Shown piece after piece: positions 10,781-21,132 of a stretch of 64,000 bases of DNA. The stretch covers positions 1 through 64,000 of the forward strand of contig JAWKYB010000006.1 in assembly GCA_041396705.1 (NCBI GenBank). The letters run 5' to 3'. The position numbers were made by a program, and so were the translations under genes. This DNA comes from Alphaproteobacteria bacterium. Lineage in GTDB: Bacteria > Pseudomonadota > Alphaproteobacteria > CALKHQ01. Each line of letters begins with the position of its first letter. The stretch's first letter is position 1. The notes below the pieces were generated by a model. The model did no database searches. It was given only the letters and a program-made list of their open reading frames with translations, and was not told where the DNA came from.

Positions 10781-12658
10781 CTAGACGTAGCCGCCTTCGA
10801 CCAGGTGCTGGACGACCAGCTCGGCCAGCTCCTCGGGCGGGCGCGATCCGCCGTGCAGGTGGATCTCAGGCTGCTCCGGCGCCTCGTAGGGCGCGCCGAT
10901 GCCGGTGAAGTTGGCGATCTGGCCGGCGCGCGCCTTGGCATAGAGGCCCTTGGGGTCGCGCCGCTCGCAGACCTCCAGCGGGGTGTCGACGAACACCTCG
11001 ACGAAGCTGCCCTGCGGCACCATCTCGCGCACCATGCGCCGGTCGCTGCGATAGGGCGAGATCAGCGCCGCGATCACGATCAGGCCGGCGTCGACGAACA
11101 GGTGGGCGACCTCGCCGACCCGGCGGACGTTCTCGACCCGGTCGGCCTCGGTGAAGCCGAGGTCGCGGTTCAGGCCGTGGCGCACGTTGTCGCCGTCCAG
11201 CACATAGCTGTGCCGGCCCATCGCGTGCAGCCGGCGCTCGACCAGGTTGGCGACGGTCGACTTGCCAGCGCCCGACAGGCCGGTGAACCACAGCACGCAG
11301 GGCCGCTGGCCCTTCAGCCGCGCCCGCTCGGCCACGGTCACGTCCAGCGCCTGCCAGGTCAGGTTCTCGGCCCGCCGCAGCGCGAAGGCGATCATGCCGG
11401 CGCCGACGGTGCGGTTGCTGACCCGGTCGATCAGGATGAAGGCGCCGGTGGTGCGGTTGTCGGCATAGGCGTCGAAGGCCACCGGGCGGTCCAGCATCAG
11501 GTTGCAGAAACCGATGTCGTTGGCATCCAGCGTGCGCGCGGCCTGGTTGTCCAGCGTCTCCACGTCGATGCGGTGCTTCAGCGTGGTGACCTCCGCACCG
11601 GTCTCGGCGCCGGAGCCGAGCTTGATGCGATAGCGCCGGCCGGGCAGCATCGGCTTCTCGTCCAGCCAGATCAGGGTGGCGGCGAACTGGTCGGCCAGGT
11701 GCGGCGCGTCGTCGGGCGCGGCCAGGATGGCACCGCGGCCGATGTCGACGTCGTCGGCAAGCTCCAGCGTCACCGCGTCGCCCGCCTCGGCCGCCGCGCG
11801 CGCGCCTTCGAAGGCGAGCACCCGGGCCACCGTCGTCTCGCGTCCGCCCGGCACCACCGTGACCCGGTCGCCCGGCGCCACCCGGCCGGCGGCGACGGTG
11901 CCGCAATAGCCGCGGAAGGCGACGTTGGGCCGGTTGACCAGCTGCACCGGCATGCGGAACGGCCGCTCGGTCCGGTCGGATCCCGGTGCCGGCCGCAGCA
12001 GCGCCTCCAGCACCGACGGCCCGTCGTACCAGGCGATGCCGCCCTCGTTGCGCACGATGTTGGCGCCCTCCGGCGCCACCACCGGTACCGCGGCGATCTG
12101 CGCGATGCCCATCCGCCCGGCATGGGCGCGGTAGTCCTCGACGATCCGGTCGAACGCCGCCCGGTCGCGGCCGACCAGGTCCATCTTGTTCACCGCCAGC
12201 ACCACCGCGCGCACGCCCAGCACCGAGAGGATGTTGGTGTGGCGCCGGGTCTGGCGCACCACGCCCTGGCGGGCGTCGACCAGCACGATCGCCACCTCGG
12301 CCTGCGAGGCGCCGGTGGCCATGTTGCGGGTGTACTGCTCGTGGCCCGGCACGTCGGCGATGATCAGGCGGCTCGCGCCGACGGCGAGATAGCGATAGGC
12401 GACGTCGATGGTGATCGCCTGCTCGCGCTCGGCCAGCAGACCGTCGAGCAGCAGCGAGTAGTCGAGCCCGTCGCCGGCGCGACCGAACTTGGCGCTGTCG
12501 CTGCGCAGCTTCGCCGCCTGGTCGTCGGGCACCACGTCGCAGTCCCACAGCAGGCGGCCGATCAGGGTGCTCTTGCCGTCGTCGACGCTGCCGCAGACCA
12601 CGACGCGGACCAGCGCGGGCGCGTCGGCGACCGTTATGGGTGCAGCCGCGGCGGCCAT
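10781..12658 (-). CDS. cysNC: Bifunctional sulfate adenylyltransferase large subunit / APS kinase
   Basis: A 625-residue fusion that converts sulfate to PAPS together with CysD. The N-terminal GTPase domain (CysN, EF-Tu-like) has the P-loop GSVDDGKSTLIGRLLWD near residue 22, DVPGHEQYTRNM and NKMDLVGRD. The C-terminal APS kinase (CysC) begins near residue 430 with the P-loop WFTGLSGAGKSTVANLVE, followed by LDGDNVRHGLNRDLGF. This is the NodQ-type arrangement, used both in assimilation and to supply PAPS for sulfation. Its ATG shares one base with the cysD stop (TGATG), so translation is coupled. Confidence 0.96.
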   Translation of the reverse strand: MAAAAAPITVADAPALVRVVVCGSVDDGKSTLIGRLLWDCDVVPDDQAAKLRSDSAKFGRAGDGLDYSLLLDGLLAEREQAITIDVAYRYLAVGASRLIIADVPGHEQYTRNMATGASQAEVAIVLVDARQGVVRQTRRHTNILSVLGVRAVVLAVNKMDLVGRDRAAFDRIVEDYRAHAGRMGIAQIAAVPVVAPEGANIVRNEGGIAWYDGPSVLEALLRPAPGSDRTERPFRMPVQLVNRPNVAFRGYCGTVAAGRVAPGDRVTVVPGGRETTVARVLAFEGARAAAEAGDAVTLELADDVDIGRGAILAAPDDAPHLADQFAATLIWLDEKPMLPGRRYRIKLGSGAETGAEVTTLKHRIDVETLDNQAARTLDANDIGFCNLMLDRPVAFDAYADNRTTGAFILIDRVSNRTVGAGMIAFALRRAENLTWQALDVTVAERARLKGQRPCVLWFTGLSGAGKSTVANLVERRLHAMGRHSYVLDGDNVRHGLNRDLGFTEADRVENVRRVGEVAHLFVDAGLIVIAALISPYRSDRRMVREMVPQGSFVEVFVDTPLEVCERRDPKGLYAKARAGQIANFTGIGAPYEAPEQPEIHLHGGSRPPEELAELVVQHLVEGGYV

Positions 12659-13554
12659 CAGAAATAGCCCTCCTGCTTCTTCTTCTCCATCGAGCCCGAC
12701 TGGTCGTGGTCGATCAGCCGGCCCTGGCGTTCCGACTGGCGGGTGGCTTCCATTTCAGCGATCACCTCGGCCAGCGTGCGCGCCTCGGACTCGACCGCGC
12801 CGCTGAGCGGATAGCAGCCGAGCGTGCGGAACCGCACCGCCCGCATCTGCGGCGTCTCGCCGGGTTCCAGCGGCAGCCGCTCGTCGTCGACCATGATCAG
12901 CGCGCCCTTGCGCTCCACCACCGGCCGGTCGGTCGCGAAATACAGCGGCACCACCGGGATGTCCTCGGCGGCGATGTAGCGCCAGACGTCGAGCTCGCCC
13001 CAGTTCGACAGCGGGAACACGCGCATGCACTCGCCGGGCGCCAGCGCGGTGTTGGCCAGCTGCCACAGCTCGGGCCGCTGCTGGCGCGGGTCCCAGCGGT
13101 GGTTGGCGTCGCGGTGCGAGAAGATCCGCTCCTTGGCGCGCGACGCCTCCTCGTCGCGGCGGGCGCCGCCGATGGCCGCGTCGAAGCGGTAGAGGTCGAG
13201 CGCCTGGCGCAGCGCCTGGGTCTTCATCACGTCGGTGTAGGTGACCGAATCGTGGGTGACCGGCGACAGGCCCTCGGCGCGGCCGGCCTCGTTGGTGTGC
13301 ACGATCAGCCGCACGCCCAGCTCCGCCGCGGTGCGGTCGCGGAACGCGATCATGTCGCGGAACTTCCAGGTGGTGTCGATGTGCAGCAGCGGGAACGGCA
13401 CCGGCGCGGGGTGGAACGCCTTGCGCGCGAGGTGCAGCAGCACCGAGGAATCCTTGCCGATCGAGTACATCAGCACGGGGTTGGCGAAGCCGGCCGCCAC
13501 CTCGCGCAGGATGGCGATGCTTTCGGCCTCGAGCATGCGCAGATAGGGGTGCAT
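12658..13554 (-). CDS. cysD: Sulfate adenylyltransferase small subunit
   Basis: A 298-residue ATP sulfurylase catalytic subunit that forms APS from ATP and sulfate with CysN acting as a GTPase partner. The PP-loop is SIGKDSSVLLHLARKAF near residue 31. Other family blocks are LLHIDTTWKF, GGARRDEEASRAKERIFS, RVFPLSNWGELDVWRYI and the C-terminal EKKKQEGYF. Length and both ends are normal. The ATG at 13554 follows GGGCGGGAA. It sits between the NusG-like gene (53 bp upstream) and cysNC (one-base overlap), in a probable four-gene operon. Confidence 0.97.
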   Translation of the reverse strand: MHPYLRMLEAESIAILREVAAGFANPVLMYSIGKDSSVLLHLARKAFHPAPVPFPLLHIDTTWKFRDMIAFRDRTAAELGVRLIVHTNEAGRAEGLSPVTHDSVTYTDVMKTQALRQALDLYRFDAAIGGARRDEEASRAKERIFSHRDANHRWDPRQQRPELWQLANTALAPGECMRVFPLSNWGELDVWRYIAAEDIPVVPLYFATDRPVVERKGALIMVDDERLPLEPGETPQMRAVRFRTLGCYPLSGAVESEARTLAEVIAEMEATRQSERQGRLIDHDQSGSMEKKKQEGYF

Positions 13555-13607
13555 GGATTCCCGCCCTTCGGGCCAGCGATGCGACGGCCGACCGGCCGCC
13601 GGCCGCG

Positions 13608-14102
13608 TCAGGCCGCGACCAGATGTTGCGGCAGCGCCGCCACCTTCACGGTGCGCTGCAGCAGGTCGAGCAGCACCCAGATGCGGTCGCGCGGGTCGAT
13701 GGCGACGATCCGGCCGACCAGGTCGTGGAAGGCGGTGCCGTCGAAGCGCACCTCCTGGCCCAGCCGGAACCGGTCGCGCACGCCGTGGGCGCGCAGGTCG
13801 CCCTCGGCCTCGCGCGCGCGCAACGTCTCGACCAGGCCGGCCGGCACGATGCCCAGCCGCTCGCCGAAGCGCACCACCGCACGCACGCCGACGGTCGACA
13901 TGATCGGCCGCCAGATCCCGTCGCGGCTGGCGACGTCGACGAAGACATAGCCGGGGAAGAACGGCCGTCGCACCGTCTCGACCTTGCGGGCGTGGCGACG
14001 CTGCACTGCAACCTTGGGGCAATAGCAGGCATAGGCCTGCCGCTCCAGGTTGCTGATGGCGGTGTCCTCCGCGTTGGCATGGGTGTTGACGGCAAGCCAC
14101 AT
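13608..14102 (-). CDS. RfaH/NusG-like transcription antitermination factor
   Basis: A 164-residue NusG paralogue. The NGN domain starts WLAVNTHANAEDTAISNLE and contains RRPFFPGYVFVDV, the stretch that contacts RNA polymerase. The C-terminal KOW-like domain is seen in FRLGQEVRFDGTAFHDL and GRIVAIDPRDRIWVLLDL. Paralogues of this size usually act on long polysaccharide or surface-structure operons; true NusG sits next to secE and rplK, which are absent here. It starts 18 bp after the EPS-type MarR regulator and precedes cysD, suggesting specialised control of this operon or of a distant polysaccharide locus. Confidence 0.85.
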   Translation of the reverse strand: MWLAVNTHANAEDTAISNLERQAYACYCPKVAVQRRHARKVETVRRPFFPGYVFVDVASRDGIWRPIMSTVGVRAVVRFGERLGIVPAGLVETLRAREAEGDLRAHGVRDRFRLGQEVRFDGTAFHDLVGRIVAIDPRDRIWVLLDLLQRTVKVAALPQHLVAA

Positions 14103-14120
14103 GGGCGATCTTCCCGGAAC

Positions 14121-14738
14121 CTAGTGGATGAAGGGGGGGATGAGCAGCTGCTGCGCGTCGAGCGCCAGAGCCGTGCGCAGCGCGTCGAGGTCGTAGCGCT
14201 TCGGCAGCCGCACCTCGAAATGGGTGCCGACCAGCGCATCAAGCCGGCCGGCGGGCATCTGCGCCAGCACCTGCTCCGGCCCGGTCACGACCGGCAGCCC
14301 GGCGCAGCGGCTGCGCGTGGAGCGGGGATCGAGCACGCAATGGGCGCGCACGGTCTCGCTGCGCGACATCACCAGCATCGCCAGCTCCGCCAGCTCGCTG
14401 TCGCCGAGCAGCGCGACGTCGGACCAGCCGTTGGCCTCGCACAGCGCGGTCAGCGCCTCGTACTGCTGGCGGCCGACGCGCAGGATGTCGAACGACACCC
14501 GCAGGAACTCGGCGGTCAGCCGCGCCTTCTCGCCGAAGCCCTCGGGCGTCAGGTAGTACAGGTAGCGCTTGACCGGCGCCTGGCGCAGCTTGATCCAGCC
14601 CTTGCCGGCGCAGCGCTTCAGGTGCCAGTTGACCGAGCCGATCGACAGGCCGAGGCTGGACGCCAGCTTGCGTTGCGAGACGGCCGGATCCTGCTGGATC
14701 TCCTCCAGCAGCTGCCGCAGCACATTATCCTGGGACAT
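14121..14738 (-). CDS. MarR family EPS-associated transcriptional regulator
   Basis: A 205-residue regulator. Residues 1-85 form a winged helix (QRKLASSLGLSIGSVNWHLKR as two short helices of the HTH, then KRYLYYLTPEGFGEKARL as wing). The remainder looks like a small alpha/beta effector domain (DVALLGDSELAELAML, HCVLDPRST, PVVTGPEQVLAQMPAGRLDALV). This architecture matches regulators found at the head of exopolysaccharide clusters. A palindrome overlapping its own -10 region (14776-14790) suggests autoregulation. It heads the series regulator, NusG-like factor, cysD, cysNC. The naming rests on remembered family features and operon position. Confidence 0.8.
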   Translation of the reverse strand: MSQDNVLRQLLEEIQQDPAVSQRKLASSLGLSIGSVNWHLKRCAGKGWIKLRQAPVKRYLYYLTPEGFGEKARLTAEFLRVSFDILRVGRQQYEALTALCEANGWSDVALLGDSELAELAMLVMSRSETVRAHCVLDPRSTRSRCAGLPVVTGPEQVLAQMPAGRLDALVGTHFEVRLPKRYDLDALRTALALDAQQLLIPPFIH

Positions 14739-14775
14739 CGGGATTCCAGGCCCTTCCGGCGCCGACGCGGTCCAT

Positions 14776-14816
14776 GTTCAGAAATTGAACTACACCCCGG
14801 CTCCGCGTCGTGTCAA
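14776..14816 (-). promoter_or_regulatory. Promoter and palindromic operator of the EPS-regulator/cysDNC operon
   Basis: On the minus strand a perfect -35 TTGACA (14816-14811) is followed after 18 bp by TAGTTC (14792-14787) as a -10. The -10 lies inside a palindrome with arms GTTCA and TGAAC around five bases (14776-14790), 38 bp before the regulator ATG. A repressor bound there would block RNA polymerase, so autoregulation by the adjacent winged-helix protein is the simplest reading. Confidence 0.55.
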
Positions 14817-14859
14817 CACGACCGCCGGCGCGGCGCACCGGCCCGCGACCGCCCGTCTC

Positions 14860-15543
14860 CTAAAGGCCCAGGCGCGCCCGCTCGGCTTCGATCGCCGCCT
14901 TCAGCGTGTCGTAGCCGACGTCGCCGACCAGGATGCGGCTTCCGATCACGAAGGTCGGCGTGCCGTCGGTGCCGAGGTCCTGGCCGAGCCCGAGGTTGGC
15001 GTTGATCTGCGGGTCGAAGCGGGTGAGCGGCCCGCCGGCCGCGACGTCGACGCCGACCAGTTCGGCGATGGTGTCGACCAGCTCCCGGTTGCGGGCGCCG
15101 ACGCCGAACATCGCCTCGTGGAATTCGCCGTACAGGCCCTGCTCATTGGCGGTCAGCGCCACCTGGGCCGCATACCAACTCTCCGGCGCCAGGATCGGCA
15201 TCTCCTTGTAGACCAGCCGCAGCTCCGGCTCCTCGGCCATCAGCCGCTTCAGCGCCGGCAGCATCGCCCGGCAATAGGGACAGTTGTAGTCCGAGAACTC
15301 GACCAGCACGATGCGGCCGTCGGGATTGCCGCCGACCGGGTCGCCCGCCGTCGCGAACAGCGCGTCGCGGTGCGCCGCCACCTTCTGCGCGCCCTCGTAG
15401 CGGTCGATCGCCTCCAGGATCACGTCCGGGTTGTCGAGCAGATAGCCGATGACCGCCTCGCGGTCGAACTCGGTGGCGCTGGCGGCCGGCGGCGCGGCGA
15501 GCGCCGCGGCCGCCAGTAAAAGGCTGGCAAGGGTGCGAATCAT
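14860..15543 (-). CDS. DsbA family thiol:disulfide protein, periplasmic
   Basis: A 227-residue exported thioredoxin-fold protein. The signal peptide is MIRTLASLLLAAAALAAPPA. After a short helical N-terminal segment (the Com1/ScsC-like lead, FDREAVIGYLLDNPDVILEA) the active site is FSDYNCPYCRAMLPALKRL, with the CPYC redox pair near residues 98-101, and the cis-Pro loop is GTDGTPTFVIG. It probably oxidises or isomerises disulfides of secreted proteins. The ATG at 15543 starts the signal peptide. It diverges from the catalase gene with 161 bp between them and shares a general redox theme only. Confidence 0.88.
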   Translation of the reverse strand: MIRTLASLLLAAAALAAPPAASATEFDREAVIGYLLDNPDVILEAIDRYEGAQKVAAHRDALFATAGDPVGGNPDGRIVLVEFSDYNCPYCRAMLPALKRLMAEEPELRLVYKEMPILAPESWYAAQVALTANEQGLYGEFHEAMFGVGARNRELVDTIAELVGVDVAAGGPLTRFDPQINANLGLGQDLGTDGTPTFVIGSRILVGDVGYDTLKAAIEAERARLGL

Positions 15544-15704
15544 CGCCGGATGCAACCAGATGGCCGGGCGCCGCGCAAGCGGCTGCGCGCTCACTTCTGC
15601 GCGCGGACGGCGCGATCCGGAACGGTTTCGACCCGCCCGGGAACGGCCCGCCGGCTGGCGCGTTCTGCCAGCACCACGACAATTGTGCAGGCAGGGAGGA
15701 CGCG

Positions 15705-17810
<2,106 letters not shown>

Positions 17811-17829
17811 GCGGCCGGTCGCCCCCGGC

Positions 17830-18834
17830 TCAGAACGGTTCGTCGACCTGCCAACGCCGCAACACCGGCGCCGGGTAGGTCGGCGGCTGGCCGAGCCAGA
17901 ACAGCGCCGGGGAGTCCGCGCCGAAGGCCCACAGCCCGCGGCCGCGCATCGGCACCGCCGCATCGGTGCCGACGGCAGCGCCGTCGCCGGCCGCGATCAG
18001 CGCGCCGTCTACGAAGTCGCCGGCGATCATCCGGCCCCAGGGGCTGGGTTCCAGCCCGGCCGCGGTCTCCGGGTCGAGGCCGCCGCGCAGGTCTGTCACC
18101 GCGCCGCCGAAACCGAGTCGGACGAGCCGGCCGTCGGCGGTGACCGCGATGAAGTCGGGTGCGCCGACCCAGTCCAGGTGCAGCACCGGTGCGGACAGGC
18201 CGAAGGTCTCCAGCGGGCCCTCCTTGCCAGTCAGCTGATACAGCGTCACGGTCTCGGCCGGGCCGCGGGCGGCCGGCAGCGCGCTCGGCGCGAACACCGC
18301 CAGCTCGCCGCCCGGGTCGATCGCCGCGCTCTGCAGCGGCCGGTCGCCGAGCAGCGCGGTGCGCGCCGGCCCGTCGCCGGACAGCGACCAGACCGGGCCG
18401 CCGGCCTCGCAGGCGCCGACCAGCATCAGGCCGTGGGCCGAGAAGTCGAGCTGCCGGCAACCGCCGGTACCGGCATCGGCATAGAGCAGTGCGCCGGAGG
18501 CCGCGTCGCGGATCTGCATGCCGGCGGCCGGCGCCGGCCCGTCGCCGCCGTCGAGCGCGATGGCCAGCCGCTCGACATCGACGAAGACCATGTCGGCGAT
18601 GCAGCACCCGTCGATTGCGAAGCTGGCGACCGGCCGGCCGTCGGCGGCATCGAGCACTGCCACGGTCGTCGCGTCCGCCACCGCGACGCGGACGCCGGTG
18701 GGATCGGCGGCCAGGGCCACCGGTGCGCCGATGGCGAGGTCGACCTCGAACAGCATCTCGTCGGCCTGCGCCGGCCCGGCGAGCCCGAGGCCCAGGGTCA
18801 GCCAAGCCAGCGCGGGCCGCTTTGCGAATCGCAT
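17830..18834 (-). CDS. Exported hypothetical protein, possibly beta-propeller
   Basis: A 334-residue protein with a signal peptide (MRFAKRPALAWLTLGLGLAG then AQADE). The mature part has repeated short strands with Asp/Gly turns such as VRVAVADATTVAVLDAADGR, LAIALDGGDGP, GGELAVFAPSALP and FIAVTADGRLVRLGFGG. This is the look of a WD40- or PQQ-like beta-propeller, but no diagnostic motif was found. Cys pairs (GCCIADM, GGCRQL, GACEAG) may form disulfides in the periplasm. Function unknown; neighbours give no clue. Confidence 0.72.
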   Translation of the reverse strand: MRFAKRPALAWLTLGLGLAGPAQADEMLFEVDLAIGAPVALAADPTGVRVAVADATTVAVLDAADGRPVASFAIDGCCIADMVFVDVERLAIALDGGDGPAPAAGMQIRDAASGALLYADAGTGGCRQLDFSAHGLMLVGACEAGGPVWSLSGDGPARTALLGDRPLQSAAIDPGGELAVFAPSALPAARGPAETVTLYQLTGKEGPLETFGLSAPVLHLDWVGAPDFIAVTADGRLVRLGFGGAVTDLRGGLDPETAAGLEPSPWGRMIAGDFVDGALIAAGDGAAVGTDAAVPMRGRGLWAFGADSPALFWLGQPPTYPAPVLRRWQVDEPF

Positions 18835-18940
18835 GCGTCACTCCTTGCAGGCGCCGCGCCCTGCCGGGCGGCGCGAAGCCCCCGCATAGGCGACGATTCT
18901 GGCGAGATCTGGGTTGGCGATGCGCGGCCGGCCGCGGAGC

Positions 18941-19927
18941 CTATGCGCCGACGGCGCGCTGGGCGGCGACGATGACGTCGAGCTTGTCGTCGAGGGCGAT
19001 GCGCGCCGGCGCCACGCCGGCGGTGCGCTGGCGATAGCAGCGCAGCGGCTCGGCCAGGATCGCGTCCAGGCTTTCGGCGCAGGCGAAGTCGCCCGCCACC
19101 GCCCTGACCTTGCTGTTGTCGAACACGACCGAGTGGACCTTGTCGCCCAGCAGCGGCCCGGTCCACTCCGGATCGAAGCGGACCAGGCTGTCGGTGGGGA
19201 CGTGAACGATGTCGGGCTGTGCGCCGACGCCGCGGCCGATGGCGGCATAGATCTGGTCCCAGGTGAACGCCCGGTCGCTGGTGATGTGGAAGGCCTCGCC
19301 CAGGGCCGCCGGCTTGCCGAACAGGCCGACGAACGGCACCGCGAGGTCCTCCGACCGGGTCAGCGTCCACAGGCTGGTGCCGTCGCCGGGCACGATCACC
19401 GGCAGGCTCAGCCGCATCCGCGTCGCCGCGTGGTCGCGTTCCGAAAGCGCGGTCGGCAGCTGGGTGCGGACCGTGTGGCTGGGCCGCACGATGGTGTACG
19501 GCACCGCGTCCTGGCCGACGATCGCGGCCTCCGCCTCGGCCTTGCGGCGGCTGTATTCCCAATAGGGGTTGACCAGCGGCACGTCCTCGGTGATCGGCCA
19601 GACGTCGACCGGCTTCTTGTAGGCCGACGCCGAGGAGATGAACACGTACTGGGCGGTCTGGCCGCGGAACACGGCGAGGTCGCGGCGCACCTGCTCGGCG
19701 GTGAAGGCGATGAACTGGCAGACCACGTCGTAGCGCTTCGCCGCCTCCGCGCGATACTGCGAGTCGTCGTTGAGGTCGCCGCCGACGGTCGCCACGCCGT
19801 CGGGCAGGGTCGCCGCTGTGGTGCCGCGGTTGTACACGGTCACGCGGTGCCCGGCCGCGACCGCGGCCTCCACACAGGACAGCGATATCTGTCCGGTGCC
19901 GCCGATGAACAGAACGTTGAGCGTCAT
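18941..19927 (-). CDS. NAD(P)-dependent epimerase/dehydratase family protein
   Basis: A 328-residue extended SDR protein. The Rossmann fold starts at once with VLFIGGTGQISLSCVEAAVA (GxxGxxS-type variant). FISSASAYKK holds the Ser of the catalytic site. The usual YxxxK appears as YEYSRRK-like YWEYSRRKAEAEAA near residue 145. Members near this sequence resemble the chloroplast CSP41/NmrA-like group acting on nucleotide sugars or as RNA-associated proteins. Substrate unknown. The ATG at 19927 is followed by a full-length family protein. The next element downstream on the same strand is the exported hypothetical, 106 bp away. Confidence 0.83.
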   Translation of the reverse strand: MTLNVLFIGGTGQISLSCVEAAVAAGHRVTVYNRGTTAATLPDGVATVGGDLNDDSQYRAEAAKRYDVVCQFIAFTAEQVRRDLAVFRGQTAQYVFISSASAYKKPVDVWPITEDVPLVNPYWEYSRRKAEAEAAIVGQDAVPYTIVRPSHTVRTQLPTALSERDHAATRMRLSLPVIVPGDGTSLWTLTRSEDLAVPFVGLFGKPAALGEAFHITSDRAFTWDQIYAAIGRGVGAQPDIVHVPTDSLVRFDPEWTGPLLGDKVHSVVFDNSKVRAVAGDFACAESLDAILAEPLRCYRQRTAGVAPARIALDDKLDVIVAAQRAVGA

Positions 19928-20022
19928 GGGCCGTCCCGCTGCGGGCCGCGGCGCGACCCGCCGATGCCGGTACCGGCCACAGGGCCGGTGCGCATCCGGG
20001 CGCCCGAGGCGAGGTCAGGCAA

Positions 20023-20109
20023 TGGTGCGGATGGAGAGACTCGAACTCTCACTCTGTTACCAGAACCAGATTTTGAGTCTGGCGCGTCTACCGGTTCCGC
20101 CACATCCGC
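20023..20109 (-). tRNA. tRNA-Leu (anticodon CAA)
   Basis: On the minus strand the acceptor stem pairs GCGGATG (from 20109) with the 3' ATCCGC, followed by the discriminator A and an encoded CCA at 20025-20023. The anticodon stem CCAGA/TCTGG encloses loop CTCAAAA, so the anticodon is CAA, reading UUG. A long variable arm (TCTGGTAACAGAGTG region) and GAGAGTTCGAGTCTCTC T-arm are class II features as expected for leucine. Short ORFs drawn over it are artefacts. No integrase or repeat flanks it. Confidence 0.95.
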
Positions 20110-20265
20110 GGCCAGGCCGTCGCCCGACGGCCAAGGCAGACAAATAGACAAAGCCTTCCCCGCTGACAACCACGCGCCTCAGCGGGCGATGCGGCCGGCG
20201 GCGGCTCCGCCGCGGTTCCACGAGCCGCCGGCGTCGGGCCTTGCGGCCCGACGATGCGACCCCCA

Positions 20266-20305
20266 GACACAAAATGCGCCGGCGTTCCCCAGAATACGCC
20301 GGCGC
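20266..20305 (-). terminator. Rho-independent terminator of the YdcH-like gene
   Basis: Perfect 10-bp stem, GCGCCGGCGT at 20276-20285 and ACGCCGGCGC at 20296-20305, with a 10-base loop. Read on the minus strand it is followed by ATTTTGTGTC (20275-20266). It lies about 30 bp past the stop of the small gene at 20336-20503 and before tRNA-Leu. Confidence 0.7.
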
Positions 20306-20335
20306 AATGGCCTTACCGAGTGTGTCGCTGCGACT

Positions 20336-20503
20336 TCAATGTGCGGCCGCCTGTGCGATCTCGTCCTTGATTTTCAGCTTTTGTCGCTTGAGCTCGTGCA
20401 GTTTGAGCGTGTCCGGAGCAAGGCGCCGCTCCTCCTCCTCGATCATCGTGTGCAGCTGTGCGTGCTGATCGCGGAGCGCGGCCAGATTGCTTGGTTCGCT
20501 CAT
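20336..20503 (-). CDS. YdcH/DUF465 family small helical protein
   Basis: A 55-residue, charged, coiled-coil-forming protein. The sequence begins MSEPSNLAALRDQHAQLHTM and ends with LHELKRQKLKIKDEIAQ, typical of the YdcH (DUF465) group. Function of the family is unknown. ATG 20503 was chosen over a longer ORF because AAGGAG lies at ideal spacing and the family begins there. A strong terminator follows. Comparable genes are common as single small transcripts in Alphaproteobacteria. Confidence 0.88.
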   Translation of the reverse strand: MSEPSNLAALRDQHAQLHTMIEEEERRLAPDTLKLHELKRQKLKIKDEIAQAAAH

Positions 20504-20626
20504 CCGTGGTCTCCTTCCGACAAAGTTGGACCCAGCAATCATATTCTAGGCACTCGTAAAAAAATTGCCATATCCGTGTCGTTCACAATTGGCGGCACCG
20601 GCCCTGACGACGCCATACAGGCCGAC

Positions 20627-21124
20627 TCAGCCGAGCCCGGTCCGCGCCAGGACGAACGCCGCGATCGCCGCGTCGTCGTCGCGGTCGAAGGCCGGGATCG
20701 CGACCGCCGGCGCCGGCGGTGGGCAGGCCAGCGCCACGACGTGCGGATCGTCGCGGCACAGCGGTGGCCGCCCCAGCGCCGGATCGTGCACCTCCAGCTT
20801 GGCATGGTGGGCGAACTTGAAGCCCTCGACCAGCACCAGGTCGACCGGGATCAGCCGGGCCAGCAGTTCGTCCAGCGTCGGCTCCGGCGCGCCGCGCAGC
20901 TCGCGCACCATCGCGACGCGGGCGCGCGAGGCCACCATCACCTCCTGCGCGCCGGCCTGGCGGTGGCGATAGCTGTCCTTGCCCGGCCGGTCGATATCGA
21001 AGGCGTGGTGCGCGTGCTTGATCGTGCTGACGCCGATGCCGCATGCGACGAAGCGGGCGATCAGCTTCTCGACCAGCACGGTCTTGCCGCTGCCGCTCCA
21101 GCCGACGATCCCGAACACCTGCAT
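20627..21124 (-). CDS. mobB: Molybdopterin-guanine dinucleotide biosynthesis protein B
   Basis: A 165-residue P-loop GTPase-like protein that assists MobA in attaching GMP to molybdopterin for enzymes of the DMSO-reductase family. The start MQVFGIVGWSGSGKTVLVEK contains the Walker A loop GWSGSGKT. STIKHAHHAFDIDRPGKDSY and DLVLVEGFKF are family blocks. The length is normal. The ATG at 21124 lies 8 bp after the pgsA stop, so mobB is likely the last gene of a uvrC-pgsA-mobB transcript. In many alphaproteobacteria moaD and moaE occur here too; they are absent before the next gene. Confidence 0.95.
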   Translation of the reverse strand: MQVFGIVGWSGSGKTVLVEKLIARFVACGIGVSTIKHAHHAFDIDRPGKDSYRHRQAGAQEVMVASRARVAMVRELRGAPEPTLDELLARLIPVDLVLVEGFKFAHHAKLEVHDPALGRPPLCRDDPHVVALACPPPAPAVAIPAFDRDDDAAIAAFVLARTGLG

Positions 21125-21132
21125 GTGCGCGG

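Noticed and set aside
20023..20109. tRNA-Leu as an integration site of a mobile element
   Set aside because: No integrase, direct repeat of the tRNA 3' end, or change in base composition is seen on either side.
20057..20272. Short ORFs across the tRNA-Leu gene
   Set aside because: They are explained by the tRNA structure and its flanks.
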